This document shows, in pieces, positions 53,003 through 64,000 of a stretch of 64,000 bases of DNA; within the stretch, counting starts at the first letter, position 1, and each line of letters opens with the position of its first letter. Below the pieces are notes generated by a model. It saw nothing but the letters and a program-made list of their open reading frames with translations, was not told the DNA's origin and searched no databases. The DNA comes from Sialis fuliginosa (lineage: Eukaryota; Arthropoda; Insecta; Megaloptera; Sialidae). The stretch spans positions 2,294,001 to 2,358,000 of the forward strand of contig OY540815.1 of assembly GCA_961205875.1 (NCBI GenBank). Reading direction: 5' to 3'. The translations under genes and the position numbers were made by a program.

Positions 53003-54184
53003 AACATATTATTATTTAAACATAAACTTAATCATAAGCTTAAACATAAACTTAAACATTAACTTAATCATAAACTTAATCATAAACTTAATCATAAACT
53101 TAAACATAAAATTAAACATAAATTAAAACATAAACTTAATCATTAACTTAAACATAAACTTAATCATAAACTTAATCATAAACTTAGTCATAAACTTAAA
53201 CATAAACTTAATCATAAACTTAATCATAAACTTAATCATAAACATAAACATAAATTAAAACATAAACATAAACATAAACTTAAACATAAACTTAATCATA
53301 AACTTAATCATAAACTTAATCATAAACTTAATCATAAACTTAAACATAAAATTAAACATAAATTAAAACATAAACTTAATCATTAACTTAAACATAAACT
53401 TAATCTTAAACTTAATCATAAACTTAATCATAAACTTAAACATAAACTTAATCATAAACTTAATCATAAACTTAATCATAAACTTATATTTAATCTTAAA
53501 CATAAACTTAAACATGAACTTAATCATAAACTTAATCATATACTTAATCATAAACTTTATCATAAACTTAATCATAAACTTGATCATAAACTTAATCATA
53601 AACTTAAACACAAACAAAACATAAACTTAATCATAAACTTAATCATAAACTTAATCATAAACTTAATCATAAACTTAAACATAAACTTAATCATAAACTT
53701 AATCATAAACTTAATTATAATCTTAAACATAAACTTAAACATGAACTTAATCATAAACTCAATCATAAACTTAAACATAAATTAAAACATAAACATAATA
53801 ATAAACTTAAACATAAACTTAAACATAAATTTAAACATAAATTTAAAAAAAACTTAAATATAAACATAATCATAAACTTAATCATAAACTTAATCATAAA
53901 CTTAAACATAAACATAAACATAAACTTATTCATAAACTTAATCATAAACTTAAACATAAACTAAATCATAAACTTAATCATAAACTTAAACATAAACTTA
54001 AATATAAACCTAATCATAAACTTAATCATAAACTTAATCATAAACTTAATCATAAACTTAAACATAAACTGAAATATATACTTAATCATAAATTTAATCA
54101 TAAAGTTAGTCATTAACTTAAACATAAATTAAAACATAAACATAAACATAAACATAAACATAAACATAAACATAAACATAAACA
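53003..54184 (-). repeat. C arm of module M16 (1182 bp, two deletions)
   Basis: 505 bp shorter than M15, accounted for by two losses: 50 bp near 53882 (the CTTAAAATC segment is gone) and 455 bp near 54123-54140. The larger loss lies between two copies of CTTAAACATAAATTAAAAC. Confidence 0.92.
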
Positions 54185-54447
54185 ACACATTTCGTCTCAA
54201 TTCGATTTTAAATAAAAAAATAATTATATTAAATTTTCCTCAAGACAGATTAGATACTAATCGACTCGATTTGTATTAATTCGTTGTATTTTGTATTCAT
54301 TCGTTAATAGTTGTCTTGATTCGCTTCAAACAGTCAATTGGAACTAGTTTTTTAAATCAATTCGAAAAGTTTCAGCGCTAATCGGAAGTTTAGAGTCAAA
54401 ATGTCTAGATTTGACTTAATTTGATGTTATTTGAGTGATATGATGCA
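54185..54447 (+). repeat. S11, 263-bp element with the S10 changes
   Basis: Same two substitutions as S10 (the second at 54258), 3144 bp downstream. Confidence 0.96.
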
Positions 54448-57400
54448 AGTTTATGTTTAAGTTTATGTTTAAGTTTATGTTTAAGTTTATGTTTAAGTTT
54501 ATGTTTATGTTTATGTTTATGTTTATGTTTATGTTTATGTTTATGTTTATGTTTATGTTTATGTTTATGTTTATGTTTATGTTTATGTTTATGTTTATGT
54601 TTATGTTTATGTTTATGTTTGTGTTTGTGTTTATGTTTATGTTTATGTTTATGTTTATGTTTATGTCTATGTTTGTGTTTGTGTTTATGTTTATGTTTAT
54701 GTTTATGTTTATGTTTATGTTTATGTTTATGTTTATGTTTATGTTTATGTTTATGTTTATGTTTATGTTTATGTTTATGTTTATGTTTATGTTTATGTTT
54801 ATGTTTATGTTTATGTTTATGTTTATGTTTATGTTTATGTTTATGTTTATGTTTATGTTTATGTTTATGTTTAAGTTTATGTTTAAGTTTATGTTTAAGT
54901 TTATGTTTAAGTTTATGTTTATGTTTATGTTTATATTTATGTTTATGTTTATGTTTATGTTTATGTTTATGTTTATGTTTATGTTTAAGTTAATGTTTAA
55001 GTTTATGTTTAAGTTTATGTTTAAGTTAATGTTTAAGTTTATGTTTAAGTTTATGTTTATGTTTAAGTTTATGTTTAAGTTTATGTTTAAGTTTATGTTT
55101 ATGTTTATGTTTATGTTTATGTTTATGTTTATGTTTATGTTTATGTTTAAGTTTATGTTTAAGTTTAAGTTTATGTTTATGTTTATGTTTATATTTATGT
55201 TTATGTTTATGTTTATGTTTATGTTTATGTTTATGTTTATGTTTATGTTTATGTTTATGTTTATGTTTATGTTTATGTTTATGTTTATATTTATGTTTAT
55301 GTTTATGTTTAAGTTTATGTTTAAGTTTATGTTTATGTTAACGTTTATGTTTATGATTAAGTTTATGTTTAAGTTTATGTTTAAGTTTATGTTTAAGTTT
55401 ATGTTTATGTTTATGTTTATGTTTTTGTTTATGTTTATGTTTATGTTTATGTTTATGTTTATGTTTATGTTTATGTTTATGTTTATGTTTATGTTTATGT
55501 TTATGTTTTAATTTATGTTTAAGTTTATGATTATGTTTATGTTTATGTTTATGTTTATGTTTATGTTTATGTTTATGTTTATGTTTATGTTTATGTTTAT
55601 GTTTATGTTTATGTTTATGTTTATGTTTATGTTTATATTTATGTTTATGTTTATGTTTAAGTTTATGTTTACGTTTATGTTTATGATTAAGTTTATGTTT
55701 AAGTTTATGTTTAAGTTTATGTTTAAGTTTATGTTTAAGTTTATGTTTAAGTTTATGTTTAAGTTTATGTTTAAGTTTATGTTTAAGTTTATGTTTATGT
55801 TTATGTTTATGTTTATGTTTATGTTTAAGTTTATGTTTAAGTTTATGTTTAAGTTAATGTTTAAGTTTATGTTTAAGTTTATGTTTATGTTTAAGTTTAT
55901 GTTTAAGTTTATGTTTAAGTTTATGTTTACGTTTATGTTTATGATTAAGTTTATGTTTAAGTTTATGTTTAAGTTTATGTTTATGTTTATGTTTATGTTT
56001 ATGTTTATGTTTATGTTTTAATTTATGTTTAAGTTTATGATTATGTTTATGTTTATGTTTATGTTTATGTTTATGTTTATGTTTATGTTTATGTTTATGT
56101 TTATGTTTATGTTTATGTTTAAGTTTATGTTTAAGTTTATGTTTAAGTTTATGTTTAAGTTTATGTTTATGTTTATGTTTATATTTATGTTTATGTTTAA
56201 GTTTATGTTTATGTTTATGTTTATGTTTATGTTTATGTTTAAGTTTATGTTTAAGTTTATGTTTAAGTTAATGTTTAAGTTTATGTTTAAGTTTATGTTT
56301 ATGTTTAAGTTTATGTTTAAGTTTATGTTTAAGTTTATGTTTATGTTTAAGTTTATGTTTAAGTTTATGTTTACGTTTATGTATATGATTAAGTTTATGT
56401 TTAAGTTAATGTTTTAGTTTATGTTTAAGTTTATGTTTATGTTTATGTTTATGTTTATGTTTATGTTTATGTTTATGTTTATGTTTATGTTTATGTTTAT
56501 GTTTATGTTTATGTTTATGTTTATGTTTATGTTTATGTTTATGTTTATGTTTATGTTTATATTTATGTTTATGTTTATGTTTAAGTTTATGTTTAAGTTT
56601 ATGTTTATGTTTACGTTTATGTTTATGTTTAAGTTTATGTTTAAGTTTATGTTTATGTTTATGTTTATGTTTATGTTTATGTTTATGTTTATGTTTATGT
56701 TTATGTTTATGTTTATGTTTATGTTTATGTTTATGTTTTAATTTATGTTTAAGTTTATGATTATGTTTAAGTTTATGATTATGTTTATGTTTATGTTTAT
56801 GTTTATGTTTATGTTTATGTTTATGTTTATGTTTATGTTTATGTTTATGTTTATGTTTATGTTTATGTTTATGTTTTAATTTATGTTTATGTTTATGATT
56901 ATGTTTATGTTTATGTTTATGTTTATGTTTATGTTTATGTTTATGTTTATGTTTATGTTTATGTTTATGTTTATGTTTATGTTTATGTTTATGTTTATGT
57001 TTATGTTTATGTTTATGTTTATGTTTATGTTTATGTTTATGTTTATGTTTATGTTTATGTTTATGTTTATGTTTAAGTTTATGTTTAAGTTTATGTTTAA
57101 GTTAATGTTTAAGTTTATGTTAAAGTTTATGTTTATGTTTAAGTTTATGTTTAAGTTTATGTTTAAATTTATGTTTATGTTTATGTTTATGTTTATGTTT
57201 ATGTTTATGTTTATGTTAATGTTTATGTTTAAGTTTATGTTTAAGTTTAAGTTTATGTTTATGTTTATGTTTATATTTATGTTTATGTTTATGTTTATGT
57301 TTATGTTTATGTTTATGTTTATGTTTATGTTTATGTTTATGTTTATGTTTATGTTTATGTTTATGTTTATGTTTATGTTTATGTTTATGTTTATGTTTAT

Positions 57401-60400
57401 GTTTTAATTTATGTTTAAGTTTATGATTATGTTTATGTTTATGTTTATGTTTATGTTTATGTTTATGTTTATGTTTATGTTTATGTTTATGTTTATGTTT
57501 ATATTTATGTTTATGTTTATGTTTAAGTTTATGTTTACGTTTATGTTTATGATTAAGTTTATGTTTAAGTTTATGTTTAAGTTTATGTTTAAGTTTATGT
57601 TTAAGTTTATGTTTAAGTTTATGTTTAAGTTAATGTTTAAGTTTATGTTTATGTTTATGTTTATATTTATGTTTATGTTTATGTTTATGTTTATGTTTAT
57701 GTTTATGTTTATGTTTATGTTTATGTTTATGTTTATGTCTATGTTTGTGTTTGTGTTTATGTTTATGTTTATGTTTATGTTTATGTTTATGTTTATGTTT
57801 ATGTTTATGTTTATGTTTATGTTTATGTTTATGTTTATGTTTATGTTTATGTTTATGTTTATGTTTATGTTTATGTTTATGTTTATGTTTATGTTTATGT
57901 TTATGTTTATGTTTATGTTTATGTTTATGTTTATGTTTATGTTTAAGTTTATGTTTAAGTTTATGTTTAAGTTTATGTTTAAGTTTATGTTTATGTTTAT
58001 GTTTATATTTATGTTTATGTTTATGTTTATGTTTATGTTTATGTTTATGTTTATGTTTAAGTTAATGTTTAAGTTTATGTTTAAGTTTATGTTTAAGTTA
58101 ATGTTTAAGTTTATGTTTAAGTTTATGTTTATGTTTAAGTTTATGTTTAAGTTTATGTTTAAGTTTATGTTTATGTTTATGTTTATGTTTATGTTTATGT
58201 TTATGTTTATGTTTATGTTTAAGTTTATGTTTAAGTTTAAGTTTATGTTTATGTTTATGTTTATATTTATGTTTATGTTTATGTTTATGTTTATGTTTAT
58301 GTTTATGTTTATGTTTATGTTTATGTTTATGTTTATGTTTATGTTTATGTTTATGTTTATGTTTATATTTATGTTTATGTTTATGTTTAAGTTTATGTTT
58401 AAGTTTATGTTTATGTTAACGTTTATGTTTATGATTAAGTTTATGTTTAAGTTTATGTTTAAGTTTATGTTTAAGTTTATGTTTATGTTTATGTTTATGT
58501 TTTTGTTTATGTTTATGTTTATGTTTATGTTTATGTTTATGTTTATGTTTATGTTTATGTTTATGTTTATGTTTATGTTTATGTTTATGTTTATGTTTAT
58601 GTTTTAATTTATGTTTAAGTTTATGATTATGTTTATGTTTATGTTTATGTTTATGTTTATGTTTATGTTTATGTTTATGTTTATGTTTATGTTTATGTTT
58701 ATGTTTATGTTTATGTTTATGTTTATATTTATGTTTATGTTTATGTTTAAGTTTATGTTTACGTTTATGTTTATGATTAAGTTTATGTTTAAGTTTATGT
58801 TTAAGTTTATGTTTAAGTTTATGTTTAAGTTTATGTTTAAGTTTATGTTTAAGTTTATGTTTAAGTTTATGTTTAAGTTTATGTTTATGTTTATGTTTAT
58901 GTTTATGTTTATGTTTAAGTTTATGTTTAAGTTTATGTTTAAGTTAATGTTTAAGTTTATGTTTAAGTTTATGTTTATGTTTAAGTTTATGTTTAAGTTT
59001 ATGTTTAAGTTTATGTTTACGTTTATGTTTATGATTAAGTTTATGTTTAAGTTTATGTTTAAGTTTATGTTTATGTTTATGTTTATGTTTATGTTTATGT
59101 TTTAATTTATGTTTAAGTTTATGATTATGTTTATGTTTATGTTTATGTTTATGTTTATGTTTATGTTTATGTTTATGTTTATGTTTATGTTTATGTTTAA
59201 GTTTATGTTTAAGTTTATGTTTAAGTTTATGTTTAAGTTTATGTTTATGTTTATGTTTATATTTATGTTTATGTTTATGTTTATGTTTATGTTTATGTTT
59301 ATGTTTATGTTTATGTTTAAGTTTATGTTTAAGTTTATGTTTAAGTTAATGTTTAAGTTTATGTTTAAGTTTATGTTTATGTTTAAGTTTATGTTTAAGT
59401 TTATGTTTAAGTTTATGTTTATGTTTAAGTTTATGTTTAAGTTTATGTTTACGTTTATGTATATGATTAAGTTTATGTTTAAGTTAATGTTTTAGTTTAT
59501 GTTTAAGTTTATGTTTATGTTTATGTTTATGTTTATGTTTATGTTTATGTTTATGTTTATGTTTATGTTTATGTTTATGTTTATGTTTATGTTTATGTTT
59601 ATGTTTATGTTTATGTTTATATTTATGTTTATGTTTATGTTTAAGTTTATGTTTAAGTTTATGTTTATGTTTACGTTTATGTTTATGTTTAAGTTTATGT
59701 TTAAGTTTATGTTTATGTTTATGTTTATGTTTATGTTTATGTTTATGTTTATGTTTATGTTTATGTTTATGTTTATGTTTATGTTTTAATTTATGTTTAA
59801 GTTTATGATTATGTTTAAGTTTATGATTATGTTTATGTTTATGTTTATGTTTATGTTTATGTTTATGTTTATGTTTATGTTTATGTTTATGTTTATGTTT
59901 ATGTTTATGTTTATGTTTATGTTTATGTTTTAATTTATGTTTAAGTTTATGATTATGTTTATGTTTATGTTTATGTTTATGTTTATGTTTATGTTTATGT
60001 TTATGTTTATGTTTATGTTTATGTTTATGTTTATGTTTATGTTTATGTTTATGTTTATGTTTATGTTTATGTTTATGTTTATGTTTATGTTTATGTTTAT
60101 GTTTAAGTTTATGTTTAAGTTTATGTTTAAGTTAATGTTTAAGTTTATGTTAAAGTTTATGTTTATGTTTAAGTTTATGTTTAAGTTTATGTTTAAATTT
60201 ATGTTTATGTTTATGTTTATGTTTATGTTTATGTTTATGTTTATGTTAATGTTTATGTTTAAGTTTATGTTTAAGTTTAAGTTTATGTTTATGTTTATGT
60301 TTATATTTATGTTTATGTTTATGTTTATGTTTATGTTTATGTTTATGTTTATGTTTATGTTTATGTTTATGTTTATGTTTATGTTTATGTTTATGTTTAT

Positions 60401-61274
60401 GTTTATGTTTATATTTATGTTTATGTTTATGTTTAAGTTTATGTTTAAGTTTATGTTTATGTTTACGTTTATGTTTATGATTAAGTTTATGTTTAAGTTT
60501 ATGTTTTAGTTTATGTTTAAGTTTATGTTTATGTTTATGTTTATGTTTATGTTTATGTTTATGTTTATGTTTATGTTTATGTTTATGTTTATGTTTATGT
60601 TTTAATTTATGTTTAAGTTTATGATTATGTTTATGTTTATGTTTATGTTTATGTTTATGTTTATGTTTATGTTTATGTTTAAGTTAATGTTTAAGTTTAT
60701 GTTTAAGTTTATGTTTATGTTTAAGTTTATGTTTAAGTTTATGTTTACGTTTATGTTTATGATTAAGTTTATGTTTAAGTTTATGTTTAAGTTTATGTTT
60801 ATGTTTATGTTTATGTTTATGTTTATGTTTTAATTTATGTTTAAGTTTATGATTATGTTTATGTTTATGTTTATGTTTATGTTTATGTTTATGTTTATGT
60901 TTATGTTTATGTTTATGTTTATGTTTATGTTTATGTTTATGTTTATATTTATGTTTATGTTTATGTTTAAGTTTATGTTTACGTTTATGTTTATGATTAA
61001 GTTTATGTTTAAGTTTATGTTTAAGTTTATGTTTAAGTTTATGTTTAAGTTTATGTTTAAGTTTATGTTTAAGTTTATGTTTAAGTTTATGTTTATCTTT
61101 ATGTTTATGTTTATACTTATAATTATGTTTATGTTTATGTGTACGTTTTAATTTATGTTTAAGTTTATGTTTATGTTTATGTTTAAGTTTATGTTTAAAT
61201 TTATATTTAAGTTTAAGTTTATGTTTATGCTAATGTTCAAATTTATGTTTAAATTTATGTTTAAGTTTATGTTT
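54448..61274 (+). repeat. G arm of module M17 (6827 bp, longest)
   Basis: More than twice any other G arm. TTTGTG at 54618, about 54673 and 57744. Eleven TTTTAA boxes (55506, 56016, 56736, 56874, 57402, 58602, 59100, 59784, 59928, 60600, 60828). Most of the excess is an internal tandem duplication. No C arm, apex or S interrupts it. Confidence 0.95.
54665..60510 (+). repeat. About 3.08-kb tandem duplication inside the M17 G arm
   Basis: Landmarks in 54.67-57.4 kb recur in order in 57.74-60.5 kb: TCTATG (54665 and 57738); boxes 55506 and 58602, 56016 and 59100, 56874 and 59928; GTATATGATT (about 56380 and 59460); TTTTAG (about 56413 and 59491). Offsets range from 3054 to 3096 bp in steps of hexamers. 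Confidence 0.9.
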
Positions 61275-61296
61275 AAGTTTATTTAAATATAAACTT
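61275..61296. repeat. Apex palindrome M17, type B
   Basis: Same 22 bp as M1. The apex block upstream has a private TATAATTATG near 61119. Confidence 0.93.
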
Positions 61297-62078
61297 AACA
61301 TATTATTATTTAAACATAAACTTAATCATAAGCTTAAACATAAACTTAAACATAAACTTAATCATAAACTTAATCATAAACTTAATCATAAACTTAAACA
61401 TAAAATTAAACATAAATTAAAACATAAACTTAATCATTAACTTAAACATAAACTTAATCATAAACTTAATCATAAACTTAGTCATAAACTTAAACATAAA
61501 CTTAATCATAAACTTAATCATAAACTTAATCATAAACTTAAACATAAATTAAAACATAAACATAAACATAAACTTAAACATAAACTTAATCATAAACTTA
61601 ATCATAAACTTAATCATAAACTTAATCATATACTTAAACATAAAATTAAACATAAATTAAAACATAAACTTAATCATTAACTTAAACATAAACTTAATCT
61701 TAAACTTAATCATTAACCTAATCATAAACTTAAACATAAACTTAATCATAAACTTAATCATAAACTTATATTTAATCTTAAACATAAACTTAAACATGAA
61801 CTTAATCATAAACTTAATCATATACTTAATCATAAACTTAATCATAAACTTAATCATAAACTTGATCATAAACTTAATCATAAACTTAAACACAAACTTA
61901 ATCATAAACTTAATCATAAACTTAATCATAAACTCAATCATAAACTTAAACATAAATTAAAACATAAACATAAACATAAACATAAACATAAACATAAACA
62001 TAAACATAAACATAAACATAAACATAAACATAAACATAAACATAAACATAAACATAAACATAAACATAAACATAAACA
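61297..62078 (-). repeat. C arm of module M17 (782 bp, short form)
   Basis: Resembles the M1 C arm, with CATTAACCTAATC and CACAAACTTAATC, and ends in a long pure CATAAA run of about 19 units before S12. No A8 tract or 168-bp terminal block. Confidence 0.93.
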
Positions 62079-62341
62079 ACACATTTCGTCTCAATTCGAT
62101 TTTGAATAAAAAAATAATTATATTAAATTTTCCTCAAGACAGATTAGATACAAATCGACTCGATTTGTATTAATTCGTTGTATTTTGTATTCATTCGTTA
62201 ATAGTTGTCTTGATTCGCTTCAAACAGTCAATTGGAACTAGTTTTTTAAATCAATTCGAAAAGTTTCAGCGCTAATCGGAAGTTAAGAGTCAAAATGTCT
62301 AGATTTGACTTAATTTGATGTTATTTGAGTGATATGATGCA
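62079..62341 (+). repeat. S12, 263-bp element with the S2 change
   Basis: T-to-A at 62285, the equivalent of 5624 in S2. Confidence 0.96.
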
Positions 62342-63390
62342 AGTTTATGTTTAAGTTTATGTTTAAGTTTATGTTTAAGTTTATGTTAAAGTTTATGTTT
62401 ATGTTTATGTTTATGTTTATGTTTATGTTTATGTTTATGTTTATGTTTATGTTTATGTTTATGTTTATGTTTATGTTTATGTTTATGTTTATGTTTGTGT
62501 TTGTGGTTATGTTTATGTTTATGTTTATGTTTATGTTTATGTTTATATTTAAGTTTATGTTTATGTTTATGTTTATGTTAATGTTTATGTTTATGTTTAT
62601 GTTTATGTTTATGTTTATGTTTATGTTTATGTTTATGTTTATGTTTATGTTTATGTTTATGTTTATGTTTATGTTTATGTTTATGTTTATGTTTATGTTT
62701 ATGTTTATGTTTATGTTTATGTTTATGTTTATGTTTATGTTTATGTTTAAGTTTATGTTTAAGTTTATGTTTAAGTTAATGTTTAAGTTTATGTTAAAGT
62801 TTATGTTTATGTTTAAGTTTATGTTTAAGTTTATGTTTAAATTTATGTTTATGTTTATGTTTATGTTTATGTTTATGTTTATGTTTATGTTAATGTTTAT
62901 GTTTAAGTTTATGTTTAAGTTTAAGTTTATGTTTATGTTTATGTTTATATTTATGTTTATGTTTATGTTTATGTTTATGTTTATGTTTATGTTTATGTTT
63001 ATGTTTATGTTTATGTTTATGTTTATGTTTATGTTTATGTTTATGTTTATGTTTATGTTTATATTTATGTTTATGTTTATGTTTAAGTTTATGTTTACGT
63101 TTATGTTACTGATTAAGTTTATGTTTAAGTTTATGTTTAAGTTTATGTTTAAGTTTATGTTTAAGTTTATGTTTAAGTTTATGTTTAAGTTTATGTTTAA
63201 GTTTATGTTTATCTTTATGTTTATGTTTATACTTATGTTTATGTTTATGTTTATGTGTACGTTTTAATTTATGTTTAAGTTTATGTTTATGTTTATGTTT
63301 AAGTTTATGTTTAAATTTATATTTAAGTTTAAGTTTATGTTTATGCTAATGTTCAAATTTATGTTTAAATTTATGTTTAAGTTTATGTTT
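62342..63390 (+). repeat. G arm of module M18 (1049 bp)
   Basis: The S-proximal part copies M2 (TTAAAG in the fourth dimer, TTTGTG pair near 62494, then TTTATATTTAAG). The middle copies M17 (TTAATG, TTAAAG, TTTAAATTTATG near 62780-62850). No TTTTAA-ATTATG box. Looks like a mosaic. Confidence 0.93.
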
Positions 63391-63412
63391 AAGTTTATTT
63401 AAATATAAACTT
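63391..63412. repeat. Apex palindrome M18, type B
   Basis: Same 22 bp as M1. Confidence 0.93.
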
Positions 63413-64000
63413 AACATATTATTATTTAAACATAAACTTAATCATAAGCTTAAACATAAACTTAAACATAAACTTAATCATAAACTTAATCATAAACTTA
63501 ATCATAAACTTAAACATAAAATTAAACATAAATTAAAACATAAACTTAATCATTAACTTAAACATAAACTTAATCATAAACTTAATCATAAACTTAGTCA
63601 TAAACTTAAACATAAACTTAATCATAAACTTAATCATAAACTTAATCATAAACTTAAACATAAATTAAAACATAAACATAAACATAAACTTAAACATAAA
63701 CTTAATCATAAACTTAATCATAAACTTAATCATAAACTTAATCATATACTAAAACATAAAATTAAACATAAATTAAAACATAAACTTAATCATTAACTTA
63801 AACATAAACTTAATCTTAAACTTAATCATTAACCTAATCATAAACTTAAACATAAACTTAATCATAAACTTAATCATAAACTTAATCATAAACTTATATT
63901 TAATCTTAAACATAAACTTAATCATAAACTTAATCATAAACTTGATCATAAACTTAATCATAAACTTAAACACAAACTTAATCATAAACTTAATCATAAA
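63413..64000 (-). repeat. C arm of module M18 (right-truncated by window)
   Basis: First 588 bp of a C arm of the M1/M17 class. A shortened interval near 63913 goes from ATCTTAAAC to CTTGATC sooner than in M17. The rest lies outside the window. Confidence 0.93.

Larger units (their letters stand above)
1..64000. repeat. Alternating-orientation hexamer satellite array (whole window)
   Basis: Every stretch outside the twelve 263-bp S elements is built of 6-bp units. On the + strand these are TTTATG and TTTAAG in G arms, and CATAAA, CTTAAT and CTTAAA in C arms. Canonical units carry exactly one G or C, so GC content is near 17%. G arms have almost no C and C arms almost no G, so strand skew flips at every arm boundary. 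Rare variant units (TTTGTG, TTTACG, TTTATA, TTTATC, TTAATG, TTTTAA) sit at corresponding places in different modules and serve as landmarks. I see no gene, tRNA, rRNA or transposon. The array continues beyond both ends. Confidence 0.97.

Noticed and set aside
2751-62341. CRISPR-like array of S elements
   Set aside because: S copies are 263 bp, lie 2.7-8.5 kb apart at irregular intervals, and the intervals are repeats, not unique spacers.
1-64000. G-quadruplex or R-loop potential of G arms
   Set aside because: G residues occur singly every six bases; there are no GG runs to support quadruplexes.

Overview
This window contains no recognisable gene. All 64 kb is one very AT-rich satellite array, and it runs off both window edges. 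The building block is a hexamer with a single G:C pair: TTTATG or TTTAAG on the + strand in one arm type ('G arms'), and CATAAA, CTTAAA or CTTAAT in the other ('C arms'). The hexamers read through as long open frames of alternating Met-Phe, Lys-Phe, Cys-Leu or Val-Tyr. These frames are a by-product of a 6-bp period with few stop codons and are not annotated as genes. The array type (simple satellite with nested higher-order repeats and no genes) points to eukaryotic nuclear heterochromatin. I cannot name the species; a plant or an arthropod is plausible, but that is only a guess.

Layout: the array alternates orientation 37 times. I number the repeat modules M0 to M18. Each is a G arm, a 22-bp AT-only-centred palindromic apex where G switches to C, and a C arm. 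There are 19 apexes. The return switch from C to G happens in three ways. Twelve times it carries a 263-bp non-hexameric element (S1 to S12), always in the same orientation, 28% GC and >99% identical between copies. Three times it is a junction with a 10-bp inverted repeat and 26-bp loop (J1). Three times it is a zero-spacer 20-bp palindrome (J2). The unit S-G-apex-C is therefore a direct tandem repeat whose monomer is itself a giant inverted repeat.

Region by region: 1-9.1 kb holds M0, S1, M1, S2, M2. 9.1-17.7 kb is a three-module block (S3-M3-J1-M4-J2-M5). 17.7-26.2 kb holds M6 and M7. 26.2-34.3 and 34.3-42.2 kb are two more copies of the three-module block (M8-M10 and M11-M13). 42.2-51.0 kb holds M14 and M15. 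51.0-62.1 kb holds M16 and M17, where M17 has a 6.8-kb G arm enlarged by an internal ~3.08-kb tandem duplication. 62.1-64.0 kb is M18, cut by the window end. About 12.2-22.3 kb matches 36.8-46.9 kb at an offset near 24.56 kb, giving a third level of repetition.

Copy-specific events record recent turnover: a 612-bp tandem duplication in the M3 C arm, a 48-bp loss in M8, a 168-bp in-register inverted piece of C arm inside the M9 G arm, an 84-bp gain shared by M14 and M15, 50- and 455-bp losses in M16, and a decayed apex in M5. All comparisons were made by eye from the sequence; no alignment program or database was available.
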